From contig NZ_JAEX01000001.1 in NCBI RefSeq assembly GCF_000519125.1, positions 248,001 through 312,000 on the forward strand: DNA of 64,000 nucleotides. Reading direction: 5' to 3'. The notes below the pieces were generated by a model. The model was not told where the DNA came from and did not search any database. It saw nothing but the letters and a program-made list of their open reading frames with translations. Within the stretch, counting starts at the first letter, position 1; every line of letters starts with the position of its first letter. This DNA comes from Desulfocurvus vexinensis DSM 17965. GTDB lineage: Bacteria; Desulfobacterota; Desulfovibrionia; Desulfovibrionales; Desulfovibrionaceae. The position numbers and the translations under genes are program-made. This document shows positions 37,898 through 46,690 of this stretch, piece by piece.

Positions 37898-38152
37898 TTA
37901 CAGACGTTGTCCTATTAGAGTGCTTATTCCCCATCCTATCCCGTAAAGAATAGCCAGAAGAATCGCCTGTAGTGGCATAGATCCGAAGACACCTTTCCAA
38001 TAAAAACCTCGTTCCCTTGCCGCCGCAGCTTTTCCGGGAGGGTAATGCATACCAAGGAATCCGGCGATGATAGCACCGGGAATCAACACCCAAGGGGTGA
38101 CATTAAGGAAGCCACAGACAAGCATTCCAATTAACAGCAGCGTTCCAAGCAT
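37898..38152 (-). CDS. small hypothetical membrane protein
   Basis: 84 aa with two to three hydrophobic helices (LGTLLLIGMLVCGFLNVTPW, VLIPGAIIAGFLGMHY, MPLQAILLAILYGIGWGIST) around a short basic loop (GKAAAARERGFYWKG). RBS GGAG lies eight bases before its ATG (complement of 38150-38152). I do not recognise the family. Base composition is well below that of its neighbours and the gene stands alone, suggesting acquisition or a relic. Confidence 0.6.
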   Translation of the reverse strand: MLGTLLLIGMLVCGFLNVTPWVLIPGAIIAGFLGMHYPPGKAAAARERGFYWKGVFGSMPLQAILLAILYGIGWGISTLIGQRL

Positions 38153-38246
38153 ACTTACTCCGAATATTTGAGATCCTCAGATGAAGAGATTAAAGTATCT
38201 TGTGCCGCCTGTGTCTACCGGCCTGGTCAAGTCAAAGCCCCCCCCC

Positions 38247-40235
38247 TCAGTCCGGCAGGTCCACGTTGATCCAGAAGTGGATGGTCGTGCCCTTGTCCAC
38301 CGCGCTTTCCACGGTGATGATGCCGCCCATGAGCGTCACCAGGCGCTTGACGATGCCCAGGCCCAGGCCCGTGCCCTCGTATTTGCGGTTCTTGGCCCAG
38401 TTGAGCTGCACGAAGGGGTCGAAGATGGTGTCGAGCTGGTCGGCGGGGATGCCGATGCCCGTGTCGGCCACGGTGAACAGCAGCCGCGCCCGCCCGGGGT
38501 CCGCGCCCTTGCGCAGGATCTGCGCCTGGACGTGGACGCTGCCCTTGTGGGTGAACTTCACGGCGTTGCCCACCAGGTTGAACAGGATCTGGCGGATGCG
38601 GCCCTCGTCGCCGATGATGGTCTCGGGCACGGCGGGGTCGATGGTGTAGCCCACGTCCAGGCCCTTGCGCAGGCTCTGTTCGCGGAAGGTGTTGCACACC
38701 GTGCGCACGGTGCTTTGCAGCCGGAAGGGCCTGCGCGAGAGCACGATCTTGTCGGCCTGGAGCTTGGAGAAGTCCAGGATGTCGTTGATGATGGCCAAAA
38801 GGCCCTCGCCCGCCTGCAATGCGGTCTGGATGCAGTCGCGCTGCTCGGCGTCCAGGTCGGTGTCCAGCAGCACGTCGAGCATGCCCAGCACGCCGTTCAT
38901 GGGCGAGCGCAGCTCGTGGCTCATGTTGGCCAGGAATTCGTCCTTCATCTTGGTGGCGTTCTCGGCCAGGTCGCGGGCGGCGCGCACGGCCTCCTCGGCG
39001 CGCTTGCGGCTGGTGATGTCCGTGGCGACCTCGATGGCGCCGGACAGGGAGCCGTCGGGCGCGAAGGAGGGGTAGCCCTTGACCAGCCAGGTCCGGCCGC
39101 CCTCGCCCTCTACCTCGGCCTCCACGGGCGCGCCCAGGCGCAGGGCGTGGTCCACCGGGCAGGAGGTGGTGGTGCAGGATTTCTTGTAGCCGTGCCAGAC
39201 CTCGTAGCAGCGCTTGCCCCGGATGGCCTCGGGCCCCGCGCCCACCAGGGCGCAGGCCGCGCGGTTGGCCCACAGGATGCGCTTGTCCGTGGTCTGGTAG
39301 AGCACGCACTCGGAAATGGTGTCCAGGATGACCTTCTTGTCGCGCTCCGAGGCGCGCAGGGCGTTCTCCACGGCCTTGCGCCCGGTGATGTCCATGCCCG
39401 TTTCCCACACCGCCCAGCCGGGCAGGGGGTGCTCGCCGGAGATGCGCGTCCACAGGATGGTCTTTATGCTGCCGTCGGCGGCGGTGGTGTCGGCCTCGCG
39501 CCCCGTGTAGTCGCCCGACTCGCCGTGCAGGGTTTCGATGCGCCGACGGTAGCCCGGGTCGGGGAAGAGCAGCTCGCGGGCCCGGGGGTTGCCGATGATG
39601 TCGGCGGCCTTGTAGCCCAGCACGCGCTCGCACTCGCGGTTCCAGAACACGTAGTTGCCTTCGGCGTCGTGGGCGTGGATGAGCACGGGCAGGCGCTCCA
39701 CCAGCAGGCGCAGGCGCTGCTCGCTCTCCCAGATGGCCGTCTCGGTGCGCTTGCGGTCGGTGATGTCGTGCAGCACGCAGACGAAGCCCTGGGGCTCGCC
39801 GCCGGGCCTGGTGAGCACGCGGGTGGTCAGGTCGGCCCACAGGGCGGAGCCGTCCTTGCGCAGGAGCTTCTTTTCGTAATGGAAAGAGGCCGCGGCACCC
39901 CGGCGCGCGGAGTCCACCAGGGCCAGGGTGTGCTGCACGAAGTCCGGGTGGGTCACGGCGGTGGCGGGCAGGCCGTAAAGCTCCTCGGCAGTGTAGCCGA
40001 CCATGTCCAGGAAGGTCTGGTTGCAGCGGACGATGATCCCGTCGGCGTTCTGGATGCTGATGCCCGAGGCGGCGTTGTCGAAGATGGTGCGGAACTGCTC
40101 CAGGCGGTGGCGCAGGTCGGCGTTTTCGGCTTCCAGCTGGGCGCGCAGGGCGTCCGTCTCGGCGGCCTGGGCGGCGAGGGCGGCCTTGAGCCGGGCGATT
40201 TCGTCCTGCGGGTCCTGTGCGCTGTCCGTGTCCAT
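38247..40235 (-). CDS. soluble multi-PAS sensor histidine kinase
   Basis: 662 aa from the ATG at 40235 (GGAGCAGGAC upstream). A coiled-coil-like start (residues 12-50), three to four PAS domains (about 50-415) and a kinase core: phospho-His in ANMSHELRSPMNGVLGMLD, N-box NLVGNAVKFT, DTGIGIPADQ and GTGLGLGIVKRLV. No TM helix and no receiver, so a cytosolic sensor with an unlinked partner. The third PAS carries a cysteine cluster (KRCYEVWHGYKKSCTTTSCP) that could bind a metal or Fe-S centre; not proven. Confidence 0.88.
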   Translation of the reverse strand: MDTDSAQDPQDEIARLKAALAAQAAETDALRAQLEAENADLRHRLEQFRTIFDNAASGISIQNADGIIVRCNQTFLDMVGYTAEELYGLPATAVTHPDFVQHTLALVDSARRGAAASFHYEKKLLRKDGSALWADLTTRVLTRPGGEPQGFVCVLHDITDRKRTETAIWESEQRLRLLVERLPVLIHAHDAEGNYVFWNRECERVLGYKAADIIGNPRARELLFPDPGYRRRIETLHGESGDYTGREADTTAADGSIKTILWTRISGEHPLPGWAVWETGMDITGRKAVENALRASERDKKVILDTISECVLYQTTDKRILWANRAACALVGAGPEAIRGKRCYEVWHGYKKSCTTTSCPVDHALRLGAPVEAEVEGEGGRTWLVKGYPSFAPDGSLSGAIEVATDITSRKRAEEAVRAARDLAENATKMKDEFLANMSHELRSPMNGVLGMLDVLLDTDLDAEQRDCIQTALQAGEGLLAIINDILDFSKLQADKIVLSRRPFRLQSTVRTVCNTFREQSLRKGLDVGYTIDPAVPETIIGDEGRIRQILFNLVGNAVKFTHKGSVHVQAQILRKGADPGRARLLFTVADTGIGIPADQLDTIFDPFVQLNWAKNRKYEGTGLGLGIVKRLVTLMGGIITVESAVDKGTTIHFWINVDLPD

Positions 40236-40470
40236 GTCCTGCTCCGCCTTGGCCGGAAAGGGGCGGGGCAGCGGCCCCGTGGGCGGAAGTCTCCTGGATT
40301 GGTCATGGTTTGTCAACGGGTTTGGCCGCGCGGGGCGCGGGCCGGGGCCGGGGGCGCGGTGCGTGCGCAGGGGGCGCGCAGGGCGCGCGGCTGTTGTCGG
40401 CGCGGGCAAAGGCTGGTAGATGACCCGTGACCGCGCGCGGCGCGGCGGGCGAGGCAAGGAGGGCGACACG

Positions 40471-41073
40471 GTGCAGGTGCGGGCCACGAGCATTCCGGGA
40501 CTGCTGGTCCTGACCCCACGGGTCTTCACGGACCAGCGGGGGTTCTTCATGGAAACCTACAGCCGCCGGGTGCTGGCGGAACACGGCGTGGCCTGCGACT
40601 TCGTGCAGGACAACCACGCCCGGTCCGAGGCCCGGGGCGTGCTGCGCGGGCTGCACTTCCAGACGCCGCCCTCGGCCCAGGCCAAGCTGGTGCGCGTGTC
40701 GCGCGGGGCGGTGTACGACGTGGCCGTGGACCTGCGCGTGGGCTCCCCGGCCTACGGCACCTGGCACGCCGAAACCCTCACCGCCGACAACCACGTCCAG
40801 ATGTTCATCCCGGCGGGCTGCGTCCACGGCTACCTGACCCTGGCCCCGGGCACGGAGTTCCAGTACAAGGTGGACGCCTACTACGACCCCGCGCGCGACA
40901 CCGGCATCCTGTGGAACGACCCGGACCTGGGCATCCCCTGGCCCGAGGCCGCCCCCCTGCTTTCGGACAGGGACCGCGCCCTGCCGCGCCTGGCCGACTA
41001 CGCCTCGCCCTTCGTCTTCGCCGCGGGCGCCGGGCCCGGCGCCGCAACCCCCAACCCCGAGGAGGGGCGATGA
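40471..41073 (+). CDS. rfbC: dTDP-4-dehydrorhamnose 3,5-epimerase
   Basis: 200-aa RmlC cupin enzyme: GLLVLTPRVFTDQRGFFMET, RGVLRGLHFQTPPSAQAKLV with catalytic His in GLHFQ, AVDLRVGSPAYGTW, IPAGCVHGYLTL and the Tyr/Asp region EFQYKVDAYYDP. It epimerises C3 and C5 of dTDP-4-keto-6-deoxyglucose in dTDP-rhamnose synthesis. GTG start at 40471 follows AAGGAGGG by seven bases; an upstream in-frame ATG (40420) is weaker. It overlaps manC (ATGA). Confidence 0.93.
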   Translation: MQVRATSIPGLLVLTPRVFTDQRGFFMETYSRRVLAEHGVACDFVQDNHARSEARGVLRGLHFQTPPSAQAKLVRVSRGAVYDVAVDLRVGSPAYGTWHAETLTADNHVQMFIPAGCVHGYLTLAPGTEFQYKVDAYYDPARDTGILWNDPDLGIPWPEAAPLLSDRDRALPRLADYASPFVFAAGAGPGAATPNPEEGR

Positions 41074-42521
41074 CCCGCGACTCCGCCGCCGCCAAGGCCC
41101 TGTACGGCTGCCAGGCGCTGATCCTGGCCGGAGGCTCCGGCACCCGCCTGTGGCCGTATTCGCGCACGCTTTTGCCCAAGCAGCTGCTGGCGCTGACCGG
41201 TACGGCCACCATGCTCCAGCAGACGGCGGCCCGGGCCCTGGAGGTCTTCGCCCCTGCCGACGTGTGGGTGGTGACCAACGAGGAGCAGTTCTTCGAGGTG
41301 CGCGGGCAGGTGGCCGGGGTGGACCCGGACCTGGAGGCCCAGGTGCTGGCCGAGCCCATGCGCCGCAACACCCTGCCCGCCATCCTGCTGGGCATGGAGC
41401 GCGTGGCGGCGCGCGACCCCGAGGCCCTGGTGGCCGTGTTCCCCTCCGACCACCTGATCCACAAGCCCGGGGTCTGGCACGAGGCCCTGGGGCGCGGCGC
41501 GGCCCTGGCCCGCCAGGGCTGGTTCGTGACCTTCGGCGTGGTGCCCGACAAGCCCGAAACGGGCTACGGCTACATCGAGCGCGGGGCGGAGCTGGGCGAC
41601 GACTGCTTCGAGGTCGCCCGCTTCGTGGAAAAGCCCGACCTGGATACGGCCCGCCGCTTCCTGGCCGGGGGGCTGCATTTCTGGAACAGCGGCATGTTCA
41701 TCTTCCAGGTCCGGGCCTTCCTGGAGGCCGTGGAGCGCTTCCAGCCCGAGCTGGCGGCCTGGTGGGCCGCGCGCGGGCGCGAGCCCCTGGCCCGGGGCTA
41801 CGCGGCCCTGCCCGACGTGTCCGTGGACTACGGCATCATGGAGCACGTGGCGCGCCAGGCCGTGGTGCGCGCCGACTTCGGCTGGGACGACCTGGGCAGC
41901 TGGGAGGCCTTGTACCGCCTGGGCGCCAAGGACGCGGCGGGCAACGTCGTCCAGGGCGATGTGCTGGCCATGGACTGCAAGGACAGCCTGCTGCTCTCGC
42001 GCGGGGGCAAGCTGGCCTGCGTGGAGCTGGACGGGCTCATCGTGGTCCAGACGCGCGACGCCACGCTGATCTGCCCCAAGGACAAGGTCCAGCGCGTCAA
42101 GGACGTGGTGGAGCGCCTGCGCGCGGAGCAGAGCAGGCTGGTGGAGGCCCACGTCACCGTGCGCCGCCCCTGGGGCAGCTACACGGTGCTGGAAGAGGGC
42201 CCGCACTACAAGATCAAGCGCATCGAGGTACTGCCCGGGGCGCGGCTGTCGTTGCAAAAGCACCACCACCGCAGCGAGCACTGGGTGGTCATCTCCGGCA
42301 CGGCCCAGGTCCAGGTGGACGACCGCGAGATCCTGCTCTACGAGAACCAGTCCGTGGACATCCCCAAGACGGCCCTGCACCGCCTGGGCAACCCCGGCAA
42401 GGTGCCCGTGGAGATCATCGAGATCCAGTCCGGCCCGTACCTGGAAGAGGACGACATCGTGCGCTTCGACGACGTGTATGGCCGCGCCCCGCGCGAGGCC
42501 GGGCCGCAGGACGACGCCTAG
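41070..42521 (+). CDS. manC: mannose-1-phosphate guanylyltransferase/mannose-6-phosphate isomerase
   Basis: 483-aa bifunctional enzyme. The N-terminal nucleotidyltransferase carries ILAGGSGTRLWPYSRTLLPKQ, FPSDHLI, KPETGYGYIERG, EKPD and WNSGMF; the C-terminal type II PMI cupin carries RPWGSYTVLEEG, GARLSLQKHHHRSEHWVV and the PKTALHRLGNPG block. It makes GDP-mannose for surface polysaccharide. Translationally coupled to rfbC. Confidence 0.94.
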   Translation: MTRDSAAAKALYGCQALILAGGSGTRLWPYSRTLLPKQLLALTGTATMLQQTAARALEVFAPADVWVVTNEEQFFEVRGQVAGVDPDLEAQVLAEPMRRNTLPAILLGMERVAARDPEALVAVFPSDHLIHKPGVWHEALGRGAALARQGWFVTFGVVPDKPETGYGYIERGAELGDDCFEVARFVEKPDLDTARRFLAGGLHFWNSGMFIFQVRAFLEAVERFQPELAAWWAARGREPLARGYAALPDVSVDYGIMEHVARQAVVRADFGWDDLGSWEALYRLGAKDAAGNVVQGDVLAMDCKDSLLLSRGGKLACVELDGLIVVQTRDATLICPKDKVQRVKDVVERLRAEQSRLVEAHVTVRRPWGSYTVLEEGPHYKIKRIEVLPGARLSLQKHHHRSEHWVVISGTAQVQVDDREILLYENQSVDIPKTALHRLGNPGKVPVEIIEIQSGPYLEEDDIVRFDDVYGRAPREAGPQDDA

Positions 42522-42972
42522 CTGCGGGCGGGGGGCGCCGGGAGCGGGGCAGGGGCTTTGGCCACGCTTTGCGCACATGCAGGGCCGCCCGCGCGCGGGC
42601 GCGACGTGCGGCAGCTTTTTCGACGCCGGGGCGGAGGCGGCAAGGCCGCCCGCGCGCAGGCGTGGCGCAGTTCCGCAGGAGCCAAGCCGGGACCATGCTG
42701 GGCGCCTTTGCCGCGCCCGGGCTCGGCGCGGGCAGGGCGGCAGGTCGCCGTTGCCTTCCCGCCCGCTGGCGCGCGGCCGCGGCACCGGGCGGCCACCCCT
42801 TTGCGTTGCGGCGCGCCGGGGGCGGCACGCCGAGGTCCGCAGGCCCGCCCGGTCCGCAAGCCACGCCGCTCCGTGGGCCGCCCGGCAGGGCCCGCCCCGC
42901 CCGCAGGCGCCTGCCCGGTCCGCAAGCCGCTTTTCCCCCGGAAACGGAGGACAATCCAGGGAAATCAGGTTC
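42522..42972. other. GC-rich intergenic region before qrc
   Basis: About 450 bases with no gene I can support; open frames here are on both strands and lack ribosome sites or family features. Two similar GC-rich blocks (CCGCCCGCGCGC near 42585 and 42645) repeat, possibly as decay products or hairpins. Confidence 0.4.
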
Positions 42973-43022
42973 GTGAATTATTTCATTAAGCCTTGACACG
43001 TCTGGGCTGACGTGCCTAGAAC
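42973..43022 (+). promoter_or_regulatory. qrc promoter region
   Basis: TTGACA (42993-42998) with TAGAAC (43017-43022) at 18 bases. A palindrome GTGAA-TTAT-TTCAT (about 42973-42986) precedes it, and CACGTC-TGGGCT-GACGTG (42997-43014) lies between the boxes. Both look like operators. The regulator is unknown. Confidence 0.5.
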
Positions 43023-43058
43023 TGCTGCGTCTCCCTGTGGCTTTTTTTTCGGTCGTGA

Positions 43059-43121
43059 ACCCCGCCTGAACGCGTCGTCCGGCATCTCTCGGCCGGATGG
43101 GCAGACGCGTTCGAGCGGGGT
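43059..43121 (+). ncRNA. candidate structured leader of qrcABCD
   Basis: Three nested stems: ACCCCGC (43059-43065) with GCGGGGT (43115-43121); AACGCGT (43069-43075) with ACGCGTT (43105-43111); CCGGC (43079-43083) with GCCGG (43092-43096), interrupted by asymmetric loops. It lies 92 bases before qrcA and after a T8 run (43042-43049). I cannot match it to a known riboswitch class. Confidence 0.45.
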
Positions 43122-43213
43122 CGTGGTAAGGGCCCAAGGGCCGTTCTCCCGGAGGGATGCCGGGACGTGCGTCCGGTGAGCAACTCTTTTACCCAAGGAT
43201 GAGGCGAGAGCAC

Positions 43214-43816
43214 ATGGTGAAGAAAACTTCAGGAAGCGGAGGAGCGTTGCCGTTTTTCATCGGATTCGTGGCAATGCTTCTCGTGGGCTGGTGGTGGTTC
43301 CCCCGGGTGCTGTTCAGCGTCGAGCAACAGCCCATCCGGTTCAGCCACCTCGTCCACGTGGATGATGCCGGAATGGCCTGCGAGGACTGCCACTACCTCA
43401 ACGAGGACGGCTCCTTCAGCGGTATTCCCACGACCGAGTCCTGCACCGACTGCCACACCGACATGATGGGTGAAGACCCCGAGGAGGAGCGGTTCATCAA
43501 CGAGTACGTCAACGAGGAGAAGGAAGTGCCGTGGCTGGTCTACCAGCATCAGCCCGACAACGTGTTCTTCTCCCACGCGGCGCACGCCTCGCAGGACTGC
43601 ACCACCTGCCACCCCGACGTGGGCAGCAGCGATACCCCGCCCCTGCACTACCGCAACAAGCTGACCGGCTACTCCAACGGCGGCTACAAGATCGTGTTCG
43701 GCAGGGGTGTCGGCGTGGACCCGGCCTACAGCCGGGGGACCATGAAGATGTGGGAATGCGAGCGCTGCCACGCCGAGAACGGCCAGAGCAACGCCTGCTA
43801 CGTCTGTCATCGCTAG
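43214..43816 (+). CDS. qrcA: QrcA, membrane-anchored multiheme cytochrome c
   Basis: 200 aa with one N-terminal TM helix (FFIGFVAMLLVGWWWFPRVL) and five CxxCH motifs: CEDCH, CTDCH, CTTCH, CERCH and CYVCH, using all ten cysteines. Additional His residues (FSHLVHVDD, FFSHAAHASQD) serve as distal ligands. It accepts electrons from periplasmic type I cytochrome c3 for menaquinone reduction by the Qrc complex. First gene of qrcABCD; 18 bases to qrcB. Confidence 0.93.
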   Translation: MVKKTSGSGGALPFFIGFVAMLLVGWWWFPRVLFSVEQQPIRFSHLVHVDDAGMACEDCHYLNEDGSFSGIPTTESCTDCHTDMMGEDPEEERFINEYVNEEKEVPWLVYQHQPDNVFFSHAAHASQDCTTCHPDVGSSDTPPLHYRNKLTGYSNGGYKIVFGRGVGVDPAYSRGTMKMWECERCHAENGQSNACYVCHR

Positions 43817-43834
43817 CAACGAGGTGGCGCAGTT

Positions 43835-45871
43835 ATGAATAGAAGAACCTTCCTGAGTTTTGCCGCCGGTGCCGGGGCGGGGATGATGATCACCCCCATC
43901 CCCTGGAAGCTGACGGACGATATCTCCATCTGGACCCAGAACTGGCAGTGGAACCCCAAGGTTCCCAAGCGCGCGGTCTACTTCGCCGAGATGGCCTCCA
44001 AGCTCGACCCCGCCGGGTCGGGCGTGCGCGTGGCTCTGGTGGACGGCGTGCCCGTGGGCCTTGGCGCCAGCAAGGATCACCCGCTGTCCGGAGGGGGTGT
44101 GTCGGCCCTGGCCGCCGCCGAGGTCGGCCTGTTGATGAGCCCGGCGCGCGTGCGCCAACCCCTGGTGCGCACCGCCGCAGGCCTCGAGCCCATCTCCTGG
44201 GACGACGCCGAGGCCCTGCTGGCCGAAAAGCTCGGTCAGGCCAAGGGTGATGTGGCCATGGTCAGCGGTGACGACACCGGCACGGCCAACGAGGTCTTCG
44301 CGGCCCTGATGCACAAGCTCTCCGGCGCGTTCTACATGATGCCCGGCGAGGCCCAGAGCGCCCACAAGGCCCTGGAGATGCTGGGCGCCGAAGGTCGGCT
44401 GGCCTACGACATCGAAGGCGCGGACTATGTGCTGCTGCTTGGCGCCGACGCCCTGGAAAGCTCGGGCACCGCCGTGCGCAACGCCCGGGCCTTCTCCCAG
44501 AGCCACCCCTCGGGCCAGGACGCCACGGCCAAGTACGTCTACGCGGGCCCGGTGCTGAACAACACCGCCGTGGTCTGCGACCAGTGGATCCAGGCCCGCC
44601 CCGGCGCCGCCGCCAGCGTGGCCCTGGGCCTGGCCCACGTGCTCATGGAGCGCGGCGCCACCGCCCAGGCCAAGGGTCTGGACGCCTTCCGCAAGGACGT
44701 GGCCGCCAACTACAGCCCCGCGCGCATCGAGCGCGAGACGGGCGTGCGCGCCGACACCCTGCGCAAGCTGGCCGCCGAGCTGGCCGCCGCCAGGCGGCCG
44801 CTGGTCATCGCCGGGTCGGAGTTCGGCCAGGGCGCAGGCGCCCGGGCCCTGATGGCCGCCCTGGGTCTGAACGCCATGCTCGGGCGCGTCAACGTGGCCG
44901 GTGGTGTGAAGCTTGTGCCCGAGGCCCCGGTGGTCGTGGACGGCGCGCCTTCGGTCGCCAGCCGCTACAGCGCCGACCTGGTGCCCTTCCTGAAAAAGCT
45001 GGCCGAGGGCCAGGCCAAGGCCGACGTTCTGCTGGTCTACGACGCCAACCCGGCCTACGCCCTGCCCCAGGCGGAGCTGATGGCCCAGGCCGTGCGCCGC
45101 GCGGGCTTCACCGTGAGCTTCTCGAGCTTCATGGACGAGACCGCCGAGCTGGCCGACCTGGTGCTGCCCAGCAGCATGGCCCTGGAGCGCTACGACGACG
45201 TGTACACCCCCTACGGCGCCGGGCAGGCCGTCTACAGCCTGAACCGGCCCCTGGCGCGCCCGGCCTTCGACACCCGCGCCAGCGCCGACGTGCTGCTCTC
45301 CGTGGCCCGTAGGCTGGACATCGACCTGGGCTATGTCGCGTTCAAGGACGTGCTGCGGGCCAAGGCCGTGGCCCTGGGCGCCGACTGGAACGCCCTCAAG
45401 CGCGGAGCGGCCTGGACCAGCGCCCGGACCCTGCCCCTGGTGCCCGACCTGACCGTGGCTGCGGCCCCCGCGCCCCGGGCCGTGGGCGAGGGCCTGCTGG
45501 CCCTGGCCCCGGTGGCCAAGCACAACCTGGGCTCGGCCAAGGTGGCCCTGCCGCCCTACAACGCCGTCACCGTGCGCAACTGCGACCTCATGGTGCAGAT
45601 GAACGCCAAGACCGCGCGCATGAGCGGCGTGGCCGACGGCCAGACCGTGCGCCTGACCGGCCCCGGCGGCGAGATGACCGCCCGGGTCCATGTCACCGAG
45701 AAGGTCATGACCGGCGTCGTCGCCGCGCCCCTGGGCTTCGGCCACACGGCGTGGGACGAGTACAGCAGGGGCCTTGGCGACAACGCCTACAAGGTCCTGG
45801 CTGCGGCCGATGACCCCGAGACCGGCCTGTCCGTGTGGTCCGACACCCGGGTGAACATCGCCACCGCCTAA
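43835..45871 (+). CDS. qrcB: QrcB, periplasmic molybdopterin-oxidoreductase-like subunit
   Basis: 678 aa with a twin-arginine signal (NRRTFLSFAAGAGAGMM) and the fold of the molybdopterin family, for example LVLPSSMALERYDDVYTPYG near residue 440. It lacks the N-terminal Cys cluster and Mo-ligand residue usual in this family, in line with Qrc, whose QrcB is not known to bind molybdenum. It bridges QrcA and the QrcC iron-sulfur chain on the periplasmic face. Confidence 0.93.
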   Translation: MNRRTFLSFAAGAGAGMMITPIPWKLTDDISIWTQNWQWNPKVPKRAVYFAEMASKLDPAGSGVRVALVDGVPVGLGASKDHPLSGGGVSALAAAEVGLLMSPARVRQPLVRTAAGLEPISWDDAEALLAEKLGQAKGDVAMVSGDDTGTANEVFAALMHKLSGAFYMMPGEAQSAHKALEMLGAEGRLAYDIEGADYVLLLGADALESSGTAVRNARAFSQSHPSGQDATAKYVYAGPVLNNTAVVCDQWIQARPGAAASVALGLAHVLMERGATAQAKGLDAFRKDVAANYSPARIERETGVRADTLRKLAAELAAARRPLVIAGSEFGQGAGARALMAALGLNAMLGRVNVAGGVKLVPEAPVVVDGAPSVASRYSADLVPFLKKLAEGQAKADVLLVYDANPAYALPQAELMAQAVRRAGFTVSFSSFMDETAELADLVLPSSMALERYDDVYTPYGAGQAVYSLNRPLARPAFDTRASADVLLSVARRLDIDLGYVAFKDVLRAKAVALGADWNALKRGAAWTSARTLPLVPDLTVAAAPAPRAVGEGLLALAPVAKHNLGSAKVALPPYNAVTVRNCDLMVQMNAKTARMSGVADGQTVRLTGPGGEMTARVHVTEKVMTGVVAAPLGFGHTAWDEYSRGLGDNAYKVLAAADDPETGLSVWSDTRVNIATA

Positions 45872-45886
45872 GAAGAGGTACGCAAT

Positions 45887-46690
45887 ATGTCCACTTTCCA
45901 AGACTTCCCGATCAGATGGGGCATGGTCATCGACATCGACAAATGCACGGGCTGCGGCGCGTGTGTCGTGGCCTGCAACAAGGAAAACAACATCGCGCCC
46001 CAGGACAACCAGCTGCGGCGCATCGAGGCCAAGGGCTTCCCCACCCGTTTCAAGAAGATCGAGTGGCTGACCATCTATGAGCTGACCGACGGCGGCGACA
46101 CGGCCTACCTGCCCCGGCCCTGCATGCAGTGCGGCGTGCCCTCGTGCGTGTCGGTCTGCCCGGCCATCGCCACCGACAAGAACGAGAACGGCGGCATCGT
46201 GAGCCAGATCTACCCGCGCTGCTTCGGCTGCCGGTATTGCATGGCCTCGTGCCCCTACCACGCCCGCGTGTTCAACTGGGACCAGCCCGTGTGGCCCGAG
46301 GGCATGGAGAAGCAGCTCACCCCGCATACGTCGGTGCGTTCGCGCGGCGTGGTGGAGAAATGCTCGTTCTGCCACCATCGCCTGATGTACGCCAAGGACG
46401 CCGCCCGCGTGGCCGGGGAAGACCCCGAAAAGCTGGCCGACGGCGCCTACATGCCCGCGTGCGCCGAGGTGTGCCCCACGGGCGCCATCACTTTCGGCGA
46501 CGTGAAGAACCCCGAGCACGCCGTCTACGAGCTGGCCCGCAGCCCGCACACCTTCCGGCTGCTGGCGCGCCTGGGCACCGACCCGCAGGTCTATTACATG
46601 AGCAAGCGCGCCTGGGTCCGCCTGCAGGGCGACAACTACCTGGCCAATGAAAAAGCCCAAGTGAACGAGGGAGGGGCTCACCATGGATAG
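45887..46690 (+). CDS. qrcC: QrcC, iron-sulfur protein
   Basis: 267-aa ferredoxin-like subunit with four clusters: KCTGCGACVVACN, CMQCGVPSCVSVCP, CFGCRYCMASCPY, and CSFCHHR paired with CAEVCP. It carries electrons between the cytochrome side and QrcD at the membrane. Its end overlaps the qrcD start by eight bases. Confidence 0.95.
   Translation: MSTFQDFPIRWGMVIDIDKCTGCGACVVACNKENNIAPQDNQLRRIEAKGFPTRFKKIEWLTIYELTDGGDTAYLPRPCMQCGVPSCVSVCPAIATDKNENGGIVSQIYPRCFGCRYCMASCPYHARVFNWDQPVWPEGMEKQLTPHTSVRSRGVVEKCSFCHHRLMYAKDAARVAGEDPEKLADGAYMPACAEVCPTGAITFGDVKNPEHAVYELARSPHTFRLLARLGTDPQVYYMSKRAWVRLQGDNYLANEKAQVNEGGAHHG

Noticed and set aside
42522-42972. Small arginine-rich proteins in this interval
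   Set aside because: Several overlapping frames on both strands, with no RBS or family features.
43059-43121. Molybdenum-cofactor riboswitch before qrc
   Set aside because: The stem order and loops do not match what I recall of the Moco motif, and QrcB is not known to need the cofactor.
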